Part shown: piece after piece, positions 1 through 6,227 of the stretch | How positions within the stretch are numbered: the first letter of the stretch is position 1 | Layout of the letters: every line of letters starts with the position of its first letter | Origin: a candidate division Hyd24-12 bacterium UBA6080 | GTDB lineage: Bacteria > Fermentibacterota > Fermentibacteria > Fermentibacterales > JCC-6 | Reading direction: 5' to 3' | Length of the DNA: 6,315 bases | Assembly (NCBI GenBank): GCA_002436025.1 | Contig: DIXM01000014.1 | Span: forward strand, 1-6,315 | Notes under the pieces: generated by a model | The model's database searches: none | What the model saw: the letters and a program-made list of their open reading frames with translations, nothing else | What the model was told of the DNA's origin: nothing | Made by a program: the position numbers and the translations under genes

Positions 1-257
1 GACAGTGCACGCCCTGCCGAGAGGGGAACCTGCAGCTCCTCGGGGTAGTGAATGCGCTTCTGGACGGAGAGGTCTGCTGCAGGGAGTGCATCAACGACTT
101 TTTCGTGCTCGCCGAGGTCATGAAAGGCACCAGCAAGTGCGGATTCGGCCAGACTTCCGCCAACTGCTTCGTGGACATCGTCAGCAGCTTCGTGGACATC
201 CCCTCGGACTGTTCGACTGAAAATGAAGAATGCTGCTGCGGGGGAGGTGACCGTTAA
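1..257 (+). CDS. NuoF-like NADH-binding flavoprotein subunit of formate dehydrogenase, C-terminal end (5' partial)
   Basis: Only the last 84 residues are inside the window; the first complete codon is at position 3 and the stop TAA is at 255-257. The visible start reads QCTPCREGN, which matches the SCGxCxPCReG signature of the NuoF/HoxF/HydB 51-kDa family and supplies two of the cysteines of its [4Fe-4S] (N3-type) cluster. The fourth ligand is expected in the downstream KCGFGQTSAN segment, the usual CGLGQTAPN motif of the family. In this family the missing upstream part binds FMN and NAD(H). Placed directly before a formate dehydrogenase alpha gene with a one-base overlap, it is most likely the diaphorase subunit that passes formate-derived electrons to NAD+. 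Unlike HydB/HndC-type homologues it has no C-terminal 2[4Fe-4S] ferredoxin domain. Instead it ends in a short cysteine-rich tail (CCCGGG before the last two residues). Family assignment is firm; the exact subunit name is inferred from context. Confidence 0.88.
   Translation, partial: QCTPCREGNLQLLGVVNALLDGEVCCRECINDFFVLAEVMKGTSKCGFGQTSANCFVDIVSSFVDIPSDCSTENEECCCGGGDR
166..200 (+). repeat. 14-bp direct repeat, 21-bp period, inside the NuoF-like gene
   Basis: The 14-mer GCTTCGTGGACATC occurs at 166-179 and again, identical, at 187-200. The 21-base period is seven codons, so the protein carries FVDI twice (CFVDIVS then SFVDIPS). It sits just after the last conserved cysteine motif, where the family is variable. 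It may be a small tandem duplication or chance. Confidence 0.6.
243..250 (+). promoter_or_regulatory. Strong Shine-Dalgarno site for the formate dehydrogenase alpha gene
   Basis: GGAGGTGA at 243-250 is a full-length match to the anti-Shine-Dalgarno sequence and lies six bases before the ATG at 257. It is inside the coding sequence of the upstream gene. It fixes the fdhA start and, with the TAATG stop/start overlap, suggests translational coupling of the two subunits. Confidence 0.85.
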
Positions 258-2956
258 TGCACAGTGTAACCATCAATGTCGACGGGAAGGACTACACGGT
301 CCGGGAAGGTGCAACGATCCACGAGGCCTGCGGTGAGGTTGGCATCCACATTCCCGTTCTCTGTTACCATCCCAGACTGAAGATAGCCGGCAACTGCCGT
401 GTGTGCTGCGTGGAGGTGGAAGGCTGCCGGACGCTCATGCCCGCATGCGTCACGCCCATCACACCCAACATGGTGGTGAGAACCGGCTCGCCAAAGGTCA
501 TGCAGGCCCGGAAAACCATCGTCGACCTGCTTCTCGCAGCCCACAACTGCGACTGCCTGGTCTGCGACGCCGCCGGTGCGTGCGAACTTCAGAAGATGGC
601 GTACGACCTTGGCCTCGACAGGCGCTCCAGGGCTTTCTACGTATGCGATGACGAGCTTCCCGAGGTTGACAGCTCATCGCCGGTGCTACAGTACGACCCT
701 TCCAAGTGCATTCAGTGCACCAGGTGCATCCGGGCGTGCGGCGAGATCCAGGGCAAGGGCATAATCGCCGCCGTTCACCGCAGCTACCAGGTAGAGATGG
801 CCGCCGGCATCCATCAGTGGAGCGATTCCCGCTGCGACGGGTGCGGCGAATGCATCCAGATCTGCCCCACAGGCGCCCTCTCCGAAAAGGTGTCGTCCGG
901 TGTCAGGATCTGGGAGGCGGAGAAGGTCCGCACAAGCTGCGCCTACTGCGGAGTCGGGTGCCAGCTCGACATGTGGGTCAGGGACGGCAGACTGGTCAAG
1001 GTGACGGGAGCCGATGTGGTTCCAAACTTCGGTTCGACCTGCGTCAAAGGCCGTTTCGGGCATACCTTCGTCAACAGCGAAGAGCGCCTTAAGACGCCTT
1101 TCGTAAGGCTGAACGGCGTTCTCGTCGAGGCAACATGGGAAGAGGCAATTGGCGAGATCGCCACCCGCATGGCAAAGATCCGTGACGAGCACGGTCCCGA
1201 CGCCATAGCCGGTCTGGCTTCCGCCAGGGTATCAAACGAGGAGAACTACCTTTTCCAGAAGATGATCAGGGCCGGGGTGGGCACCAACAACGTTGACCAC
1301 TGCGCAAGGCTCTGCCATGCGTCCACGGTGGCCGGTCTTGCGGCGGCCTTCGGTTCCGGCGCCATGACCAACTCCATCGCCGAGCTCGAGCACGCCAAAT
1401 GCATCCTTGTGACGGGCTCCAACACCACCGAGACCCACCCGGTGATAGCTACGGTCATCCGGCGCGCGGTCAGGGAGCATGGCGCCAAACTGATCGTGGT
1501 GGACCCCAGGCGTATCGACCTTGTCGACAACGCCACGCTCTGGCTCAGACAGAGGAACGGCTCCGACGTGGCCTGGATGAACGGGATGATGAACGTCATC
1601 GTAAGCGAGAACCTTCTCAACCGTGAGTTCATAGCCGAGCGCACCGAAGGCTTCGACGAGTTCATGAAGGTCATCGAACGGTTCACACCTGAGAGGGTCG
1701 AGGAGATATCGACCATCCCGGCCGACCTTCTTCGCGAAGCGGCACGCATTTACGCCACCGCCGAGTCATCCTCCATCATCTACTCCATGGGGATAACACA
1801 GCACATTACAGGTACCGACAACGTCCTGTCCGTGGCCAATCTGGCCATGCTCACCGGTCAGATCGGCAGACCCTCAACAGGCGTGAACCCCCTCAGGGGT
1901 CAGAACAACGTCCAGGGGGCATGCGACGTGGGAGCCCTTCCCAACGTTTATCCGGGCTACCAGCAGGTCGCGGTCGATGCGGTTCGTGAGAAGTTTGAGA
2001 AGGCCTGGGGCAGGCCGCTCTCTCCCAAACCGGGGCTTACCGTCGTGGAGATGGTGAACGCACTTGAGCACGGCAAGGTGAAGGGCCTTATCATCATGGG
2101 TGAGAACCCCATGGTCTCGGACCCCAACCTTTCCCACGTGGAGAAGTCACTGGACTCAGCCGAGTTCCTGGTGGTCATGGACATCTTCATGACTGAAACC
2201 GCCGTCAAGGCCGATGTTGTTCTGCCCGCGGCATCCTTTGCGGAAAAGGAGGGCACGTTCACCAACACCGAGCGCCGTGTCATCCTGCTCCGTGAGGTTC
2301 TGCCCCCGCCCGGTCAGGCCCGGACCGACTGGGAGATCATCTGCGACCTGTCCACGGCAATGGGTTACCCCATGCACTACAACAGCGCGTCGGATATCAT
2401 GGACGAGATCGCCTCGGTCACTCCCATCTACGGCGGAGTGCATCACAAAAGACTTCAGGGGGACGGACTTCAGTGGCCCTGCCCCGATGCAAACCATCCG
2501 GGGACGGTTTACCTCCACAAGGACAAGTTCAGCAGGGGCAAAGGCTTGTTCCACCCCGTCGACTTCATCCACCCGGATGAGATGCCCGATGAGGAATACC
2601 CGTTCTTACTCTCCACCGGGAGGATACTCTTCCACTACCACACGGGAAGCATGAGCAGAAGGGTTGACGCCCTGAACGAGTACGCTCCCGGCGGTTACGC
2701 CGAGATCCATCCTGCCGATGCCGAGAGGCTCGGTCTGGTGGACGGAGGCCTGGTCAGGGTCAGCAGCCGGAGGGGTTCGATCGAAACCAGGGTCATGGCC
2801 ACGGAGAGGGTGGCGGAAGGGTCCGTCTTCATTCCCTTCCACTTCGCCGAGGCTGCGGCGAACTTGCTGACCAACGATGCCCTCGACCCCAAGGCGAAGA
2901 TTCCGGAACTCAAGGTGGCTGCGTGCAAATTGGAAAAGGCCGGCAGCAGAAGGTAG
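257..2956 (+). CDS. fdhA: NAD-linked formate dehydrogenase, catalytic (alpha) subunit, Mo/W-bis-MGD, Cys-type
   Basis: The 899-residue protein oxidises formate to CO2, or the reverse, at a bis-molybdopterin guanine dinucleotide site. Domains in order: an N-terminal [2Fe-2S] domain (C36, C47, C50, C64); a NuoG-type His-Cys [4Fe-4S] site (H96, C100, C103, C109); a two-cluster ferredoxin domain (C151, C154, C157, C161 and C193, C196, C199, C203); then the molybdopterin oxidoreductase body, whose [4Fe-4S] ligands are C228, C231, C235 and C262 with the conserved K264. The active-site motif CARLCHAST puts Cys353-His354 where E. coli FdhF has Sec140-His141 (codon TGC at 1313-1315), so no selenocysteine is needed. 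NPLRGQNNVQG carries R547, the probable equivalent of FdhF Arg333. A dinucleotide-binding domain fills about 772-880 (STGRILFHYHTGSMSRR). There is no twin-arginine signal, so the enzyme is cytoplasmic. The ATG at 257 has a perfect ribosome-binding site. Domain order and the NuoF-like neighbour indicate a soluble NAD-dependent complex; Mo versus W cannot be told from sequence. Confidence 0.96.
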   Translation: MHSVTINVDGKDYTVREGATIHEACGEVGIHIPVLCYHPRLKIAGNCRVCCVEVEGCRTLMPACVTPITPNMVVRTGSPKVMQARKTIVDLLLAAHNCDCLVCDAAGACELQKMAYDLGLDRRSRAFYVCDDELPEVDSSSPVLQYDPSKCIQCTRCIRACGEIQGKGIIAAVHRSYQVEMAAGIHQWSDSRCDGCGECIQICPTGALSEKVSSGVRIWEAEKVRTSCAYCGVGCQLDMWVRDGRLVKVTGADVVPNFGSTCVKGRFGHTFVNSEERLKTPFVRLNGVLVEATWEEAIGEIATRMAKIRDEHGPDAIAGLASARVSNEENYLFQKMIRAGVGTNNVDHCARLCHASTVAGLAAAFGSGAMTNSIAELEHAKCILVTGSNTTETHPVIATVIRRAVREHGAKLIVVDPRRIDLVDNATLWLRQRNGSDVAWMNGMMNVIVSENLLNREFIAERTEGFDEFMKVIERFTPERVEEISTIPADLLREAARIYATAESSSIIYSMGITQHITGTDNVLSVANLAMLTGQIGRPSTGVNPLRGQNNVQGACDVGALPNVYPGYQQVAVDAVREKFEKAWGRPLSPKPGLTVVEMVNALEHGKVKGLIIMGENPMVSDPNLSHVEKSLDSAEFLVVMDIFMTETAVKADVVLPAASFAEKEGTFTNTERRVILLREVLPPPGQARTDWEIICDLSTAMGYPMHYNSASDIMDEIASVTPIYGGVHHKRLQGDGLQWPCPDANHPGTVYLHKDKFSRGKGLFHPVDFIHPDEMPDEEYPFLLSTGRILFHYHTGSMSRRVDALNEYAPGGYAEIHPADAERLGLVDGGLVRVSSRRGSIETRVMATERVAEGSVFIPFHFAEAAANLLTNDALDPKAKIPELKVAACKLEKAGSRR

Positions 2957-2975
2957 TGCCATGGTTCACTTCAAC

Positions 2976-2981
2976 AAGGAG
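2976..2981 (+). promoter_or_regulatory. Ribosome-binding site that decides the TTG start of the MFS gene
   Basis: AAGGAG at 2976-2981 lies ten bases before the TTG at 2992. Upstream in-frame GTG codons (2923, 2956, 2983) lack a suitably placed purine-rich site; the one at 2923 would also overlap fdhA and add a basic, non-family N-terminus. Confidence 0.65.
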
Positions 2982-2991
2982 AGTGAGAGCT

Positions 2992-4311
2992 TTGACTGAA
3001 AAGAAGACCGTAAACAGATGGCTCGTGGCCATAATGGGAACCGTTCTCCAGATCTGTCTGGGGACCATTTATGCCTGGAGCTTCTTCCAGAACCCCCTCA
3101 TGTCCTTTGCGGGCTGGACCAATCAGCAGGTCGCCTGGATACTGTCGCTGGCGATCTGTTTCCTCGGGCTTTCGGCTGCCGTGGGGGGAACGCTGCTTCC
3201 AAAGTTCGGCCCCAGGAAGCTTGCCATCACGGGCATTCTCCTCTACGCCCTGGGCTGGGTGATCGGCGGTGTCGCCCTCACAATGAAGAGCCTTCCGCTC
3301 CTCTACGTGGGAATGGGCGCCATCGGGGGCATCGGGCTCGGGCTTGGGTATGTGACGCCGGTGGCTACCGCTGCCAAGTGGTTCCCTGACAAAAAGGGTT
3401 TCATAACCGGCATGGTCGTAATGGGCTTCGGTCTGGGCGCCCTTCTGATGAGCAAGGTCATTGCGCCTGCCTTTGTGAACGCATTCACCGCAACACCTGC
3501 CGCAGGCGGAGACCCCGTCACCACATGGCCTTCGGTCTTCTACTTCATCGCCCTCGCGCTGGGTATTCCGGGTCTCATCGCGGCGTCCATCATGCAGAAC
3601 CCTCCCGCCGGTTTCGTTCCCCCGGGCTGGAAGCCTTCAGTGGCCGAAACCGCGGCAAACGCCTCCATCCCTGTTCAGCCAAAACCCTGCGTGCTTTCGA
3701 AGCGGTTTGCCCTGATGTGGGTGATCTTCTTCTGCAACATCACCGCAGGGATCATGTTCATCGGTTTCCAGTCCCCCCTGCTGCAGGACCTCTTGAAACT
3801 TGAGGATCCTGGTATGGCGCCGGCCGCCCTCGCAGCCGCGGGAGCCACACTCATCGGCATCAGCTCCCTTTTCAACGGTATCGGCCGCTTCTTCTGGGGC
3901 GGGATCTCCGACAAGATCGGTCGCACCCAGACCTTCAGGCTTCTTCTGGGCACCCAGATCCTGGTCTTTGTAGGTCTCGTGTTCATCAAGAGCCCGATCC
4001 TGTTCAGCGTCTTCGTCTGCTACATCCTGCTCTGCTACGGCGGCGGATTCGGTACTGCTCCCTCGTTCGTGATGACGGTTTTCGGCAGCAAGGTCATGGC
4101 TGTGGTCTACGGCTGTCTCCTCACTGCATGGTCAATGGCGGGCATAGTCGGTCCGCAGGTTGCCGCAAGGATCAAGGACTCGTTCCCCACTGACCCCATG
4201 AGGGCCGCATCGACCACATTCCTCGTGGGCGCCGCATTCCTTGCCGTGGGATTCCTTGTTTCCCTGTTCGTGAGCAACAAACCCTTCGCAGGCACCTGCA
4301 GGAAAGCCTGA
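2992..4311 (+). CDS. MFS carboxylate carrier of the oxalate/formate antiporter (OxlT/OFA) family
   Basis: This is a 439-residue, highly hydrophobic inner-membrane protein with about twelve predicted helices, close in length to OxlT. Family marks are seen: helix 1 with LGTIYAWSFF (residues 23-32); KWFPDKKG (129-136) followed by the glycine-rich helix GMVVMGFGLGAL (140-151); the NPPAGFVPPGW segment (203-213) opening the central loop; GRFFWGG plus SDKIGR (298-311), the second-half MFS motif; and GTAPSFV (354-360). Characterised members of this family exchange oxalate/formate or carry pyruvate or lactate. The position next to formate dehydrogenase makes formate, or a carboxylate exchanged for it, the likely substrate. 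Predicted helix 11 (about 370-390) has no lysine, whereas OxlT uses Lys355 in that helix for dicarboxylate oxalate, which argues against oxalate itself. The TTG start is chosen because AAGGAG precedes it by ten bases and it yields a short cytoplasmic tail before helix 1. It is 35 bases after fdhA, probably cotranscribed. Family certain, substrate inferred. Confidence 0.9.
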   Translation: MTEKKTVNRWLVAIMGTVLQICLGTIYAWSFFQNPLMSFAGWTNQQVAWILSLAICFLGLSAAVGGTLLPKFGPRKLAITGILLYALGWVIGGVALTMKSLPLLYVGMGAIGGIGLGLGYVTPVATAAKWFPDKKGFITGMVVMGFGLGALLMSKVIAPAFVNAFTATPAAGGDPVTTWPSVFYFIALALGIPGLIAASIMQNPPAGFVPPGWKPSVAETAANASIPVQPKPCVLSKRFALMWVIFFCNITAGIMFIGFQSPLLQDLLKLEDPGMAPAALAAAGATLIGISSLFNGIGRFFWGGISDKIGRTQTFRLLLGTQILVFVGLVFIKSPILFSVFVCYILLCYGGGFGTAPSFVMTVFGSKVMAVVYGCLLTAWSMAGIVGPQVAARIKDSFPTDPMRAASTTFLVGAAFLAVGFLVSLFVSNKPFAGTCRKA

Positions 4312-4325
4312 GCCTGTTTGTCACC

Positions 4326-4355
4326 GAGCCCGGGGGTGAATCTGCCCCCGGGTTC
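4326..4355 (+). terminator. GC-rich hairpin after the MFS gene (terminator or attenuator)
   Basis: CCCGGGGG at 4329-4336 pairs perfectly with CCCCCGGG at 4345-4352 across an eight-base loop. The stem can be extended by a G-T, an A-T and a G-C pair to 4326 and 4355. It begins 14 bases after the carrier stop codon. No T-run follows, so classical intrinsic termination is not assured; it may stabilise the upstream mRNA 3' end. Confidence 0.55.
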
Positions 4356-4366
4356 CCGGGCCTCAT

Positions 4367-4383
4367 CAGTGCCTCTGGCACTG
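4367..4383 (+). terminator. Second hairpin between the MFS gene and fdhD
   Basis: CAGTGCC at 4367-4373 and GGCACTG at 4377-4383 form a perfect seven-pair stem with a TCT loop, followed by CGGTTT. Only three Ts follow, so it is a weak terminator candidate. It lies about 20 bases before the possible fdhD starts and could also act on translation. Confidence 0.45.
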
Positions 4384-4405
4384 CGGTTTAACGGCACAGT
4401 TGGAA

Positions 4406-5119
4406 ATGGATCGAATCAAGATGCAGCCCTCGTCGGAACGGAGTGTGTTGACCTCAAGGGAAGGCTCCGTTTTCAAACGAAGCGATGTCCTTGTGCAGGA
4501 GATCGAAAGAACTTTCGTCGTTGACGGAAGGGTCATGGCGGTCTCGGTCTGCAGCCCCGGTGATGCCCGGGATCATGGCATCGGCTTCCTCCTTACCGAG
4601 GGGCTGCTGTCACCCGGTGAATCCACGTTATCGATGAAGGCCGATGATGATCTCGTGTCCGCAGTGCTTATGCACGGAGCCGATCCGGCGCCGCCTGAAG
4701 CCGTTCTCTCCGGCCTGACGGTACCTCTGGAAAGGGTTCTTGGAATGGCGGCGGTCTTTGAGGGGCTTGCAGGAATGCACGCGGCCACCGGGGGTACTCA
4801 TTCGGCCTGCATCTTCCTTGACGGTTCACCGGCCTTCAGGGCCGAAGACATAAGCAGAACAGCGGCCTTCGAAAAGGTCACGGGCGCAGCCTTCGAAGCC
4901 TGTGTCTGCTTTGGTGACGCCCTGCTCTGCCTTTCATCGAGGGTTCCCGCCAGCTTCGTTCACAAGGCGGCAAGGGCCCGTATCCCGATCATCTCCGCGA
5001 TCTCCGCCCCCACGCTTCAGGCCGCCGATGAAGCGGAGAGGCTGGGCATCTGCCTCTGCGGTTTTGTAAGGGACGGACGGGCCAATGTGTACTCCTGTCC
5101 GTGGAGGGTGGGGCTTTGA
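4406..5119 (+). CDS. fdhD: FdhD-like formate dehydrogenase accessory protein, divergent, lacking the CxxC motif
   Basis: The 237-residue protein belongs to the FdhD family, whose characterised member passes sulfur from the cysteine desulfurase IscS to the molybdenum cofactor of formate dehydrogenase. Recognisable parts: HGIGFLLTEGLL (57-68), matching the LAxGFLxxEGii motif; ATGGTHSA (127-134), the TGGxHaA motif; HKAARARIPIISAISAPTLQA (starting at 186), matching the Ka...ip.l.s.SAPT segment; and LCGFVR...NVYS near the end (217-230). It is shorter than E. coli FdhD (277). Residues 50-134 contain no cysteine, so the CxxC pair (Cys121/Cys124 in E. coli) is missing. The usual EDVGRHNA reads EDISRTAA (147-154) and the SGR motif reads SSR (177-179). 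Other cysteines occur at 166, 168, 216 and 218. The start is uncertain: ATG 4406, ATG 4421 and TTG 4400 are all in frame and none has a good ribosome-binding site. It overlaps the mobA-like gene. Family call is good; retained sulfurtransferase activity is doubtful. Confidence 0.82.
   Translation: MDRIKMQPSSERSVLTSREGSVFKRSDVLVQEIERTFVVDGRVMAVSVCSPGDARDHGIGFLLTEGLLSPGESTLSMKADDDLVSAVLMHGADPAPPEAVLSGLTVPLERVLGMAAVFEGLAGMHAATGGTHSACIFLDGSPAFRAEDISRTAAFEKVTGAAFEACVCFGDALLCLSSRVPASFVHKAARARIPIISAISAPTLQAADEAERLGICLCGFVRDGRANVYSCPWRVGL
5103..5110 (+). promoter_or_regulatory. Ribosome-binding site deciding the TTG start of mobA
   Basis: GGAGGGTG at 5103-5110, inside the end of fdhD, lies five bases before the TTG at 5116. 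The alternative in-frame GTG at 5101 has no such site. The TTGA overlap of start and fdhD stop suggests translational coupling. Confidence 0.65.
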
Positions 5120-5727
5120 AGCCGATAGTCCGGGATGTTTCACTTCTGGTCCTTGCGGGGGGCGAATCCCGAAGGATGGGAACCCCAAAGCATCTGCTTC
5201 CGTTCATGGGTGGAACCGTTCTTGAGCACATCCTGAAAAGGCTGGACGGGCTTTTCGATGAGGTGCTGCTCGCGGGCCGTGCGCCTGGCCTCTTTCCCGC
5301 CGGGGTGGTGCCCGTCGTGGACGTGAAACAGCTGAGGTGCCCCCTGGTCGGCATCCTGTCCGGACTTCTGGCAGCCGGGAACCCTTACGTATTCGTTCTC
5401 GGCTGTGACATGCCCTTCATCGAGCCGTCCCTTGTGAGGATGCTCTGCTCACTGGCCCAGGGTGGCGGCGAGGTCACGGTTCCCATGGTCCACGGTTTCT
5501 ACGAGCCCCTCTGCGCGGTTTACAGCCGTGCATCCGCAGGCCGGATCGAAGGGTACATCGACGCCGGCAATACCAAGACCACGGGTTTTTTTCCTTCGGT
5601 GACGGTGAGGGAGGTTTCGGAGGAGCGAGTCAGGGCGTGTGACCCCCTGCTCAACTCATTCGTCAACCTCAACACCCCTGGCGAGTTCAGGCAGCACTGC
5701 CGTGTCATGCCCGGCAACAGGGGATGA
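5116..5727 (+). CDS. mobA: MobA-like molybdenum cofactor guanylyltransferase
   Basis: The 203-residue protein has the length and fold signature of MobA, which joins GMP from GTP to Mo-molybdopterin to make the MGD cofactor used by formate dehydrogenase in the cytoplasm. Seen in sequence: the nucleotide-binding loop LAGGESRRMGTPK (13-25), CPLVGILSGL (75-84) where GPLxG is usual, the metal-binding GCDMPF (96-101), PMVHGFYEPLCAVY (123-136), and the C-terminal NLNTPGEF (184-191). The LAGG form of the loop favours guanylyl- over cytidylyltransferase (MocA, typically LAAG). The TTG start is preferred because of the GGAGGGTG site five bases upstream; GTG at 5101 would add five residues. The four-base overlap with fdhD joins two steps of formate dehydrogenase cofactor maturation. 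Whether it is the only MobA of the organism cannot be seen here. Confidence 0.92.
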   Translation: MKPIVRDVSLLVLAGGESRRMGTPKHLLPFMGGTVLEHILKRLDGLFDEVLLAGRAPGLFPAGVVPVVDVKQLRCPLVGILSGLLAAGNPYVFVLGCDMPFIEPSLVRMLCSLAQGGGEVTVPMVHGFYEPLCAVYSRASAGRIEGYIDAGNTKTTGFFPSVTVREVSEERVRACDPLLNSFVNLNTPGEFRQHCRVMPGNRG

Positions 5728-5763
5728 CCAGAGCCATAAGTCCCTTCCCGGAAAGGGGTGTTT

Positions 5764-6111
5764 GTGAACGGAATGCCTGACTGGGTTACGAAACTGCCGG
5801 GTGCGGTGACCGTTTCCGACAGTGAACACAGGATCGTTTACATGAACGATGCCGCTGCGGCTACCTGGGAGGCCAAAGGTGGCCGGGAGCTTTTGGGAAC
5901 CGACCTCATGGCGTGCCACAACCCGCATTCCAGAGCCATGATCCAAGAGCTCATGAGCACGGGCGGCACCAATGTCTACACCATCGAGAAGAACGGCACG
6001 AGGAAACTGATCTTCCAGAGCGCCTGGCGGGATTCGTCCGGCGCTGTGGCAGGGCTGGTGGAATTGTCCCTTGTTCTTCCCGAGGGGATGCCCCACTTCG
6101 TCAGGGGTTAG
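5764..6111 (+). CDS. Small stand-alone PAS-domain protein
   Basis: The 115-residue protein is essentially one PAS domain: LPGAVTVSDSEHRIVYMNDAA (starting at residue 11) is the usual opening, followed by the helical region with LLGTDLMACHNPHS (43-56), and the final strands KLIFQSAWRDSSGAVAGLVEL (starting at 81). The CHxPxS signature resembles the PAS domain at the end of DUF438-type proteins (CHPPKS), so Cys51-His52 may matter for ligand or redox sensing. There is no kinase, cyclase or DNA-binding region, signal peptide or membrane segment, so any output must go through a partner. Possible starts are GTG 5758, GTG 5764 and ATG 5773; AAGGGG at 5753-5758 fits GTG 5764. It begins 36 bases after mobA, in the same direction, and is probably cotranscribed. 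PAS call is good; ligand and role in formate metabolism are unknown. Confidence 0.75.
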   Translation: MNGMPDWVTKLPGAVTVSDSEHRIVYMNDAAAATWEAKGGRELLGTDLMACHNPHSRAMIQELMSTGGTNVYTIEKNGTRKLIFQSAWRDSSGAVAGLVELSLVLPEGMPHFVRG

Positions 6112-6159
6112 TCACACCTTCCAAAATAAGCGTTACAGGATTCACAAAGCATCCGGTGA

Positions 6160-6192
6160 TCAATGGTTCAGCGTTGCCATTGACATTCAATG
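6160..6192. promoter_or_regulatory. Cluster of TCAATG/CATTGA half-sites, possible operator
   Basis: TCAATGG at 6160-6166 and CCATTGA at 6177-6183 form a perfect seven-base inverted repeat with a ten-base spacer. CATTGA at 6178-6183 and TCAATG at 6187-6192 form a second perfect dyad with a three-base spacer, sharing the middle half-site. They lie 36 to 68 bases upstream of the -35 box, a usual place for an activator site. No known regulator is recognised. Confidence 0.4.
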
Positions 6193-6227
6193 AGTTGAAG
6201 CGATGTAAACGTCTGTCATAACGACTC

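Noticed and set aside
686..1192. Long open frame on the minus strand (168 codons) within fdhA
   Set aside because: It lies wholly opposite a strongly supported conserved gene, has no family resemblance or ribosome-binding site, and is expected from the high-GC codon use of the real gene.
1313..1315. Possible selenocysteine codon at the formate dehydrogenase active site
   Set aside because: The codon is TGC (Cys), and the reading frame contains no in-frame TGA.
1246..1749. Second long minus-strand open frame (167 codons) within fdhA
   Set aside because: Antisense shadow of the molybdopterin domain; composition is low-complexity and unlike a real protein.
2923..2991. Upstream GTG start extending the MFS protein by 23 residues
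   Set aside because: It overlaps fdhA by 34 bases, has no ribosome-binding site, and adds a basic segment not typical of the family; TTG 2992 has AAGGAG ten bases before it.
4376..4390. Possible sigma54 promoter (TGGCAC) before fdhD
   Set aside because: The -24 element is perfect, but the position where the -12 GC should be reads TA, and the element is part of the second hairpin.
5742..5757. Inverted repeat CCCTT/AAGGG around the PAS ribosome-binding site
   Set aside because: Only five pairs with a mismatch-containing loop; too weak to call a regulatory structure.
6165..6178. Possible sigma54 -24/-12 pair (TGG...TTGC) in the last intergenic region
   Set aside because: The GG-to-GC spacing is nine rather than ten bases and the -24 box is poor (TGGTTC).
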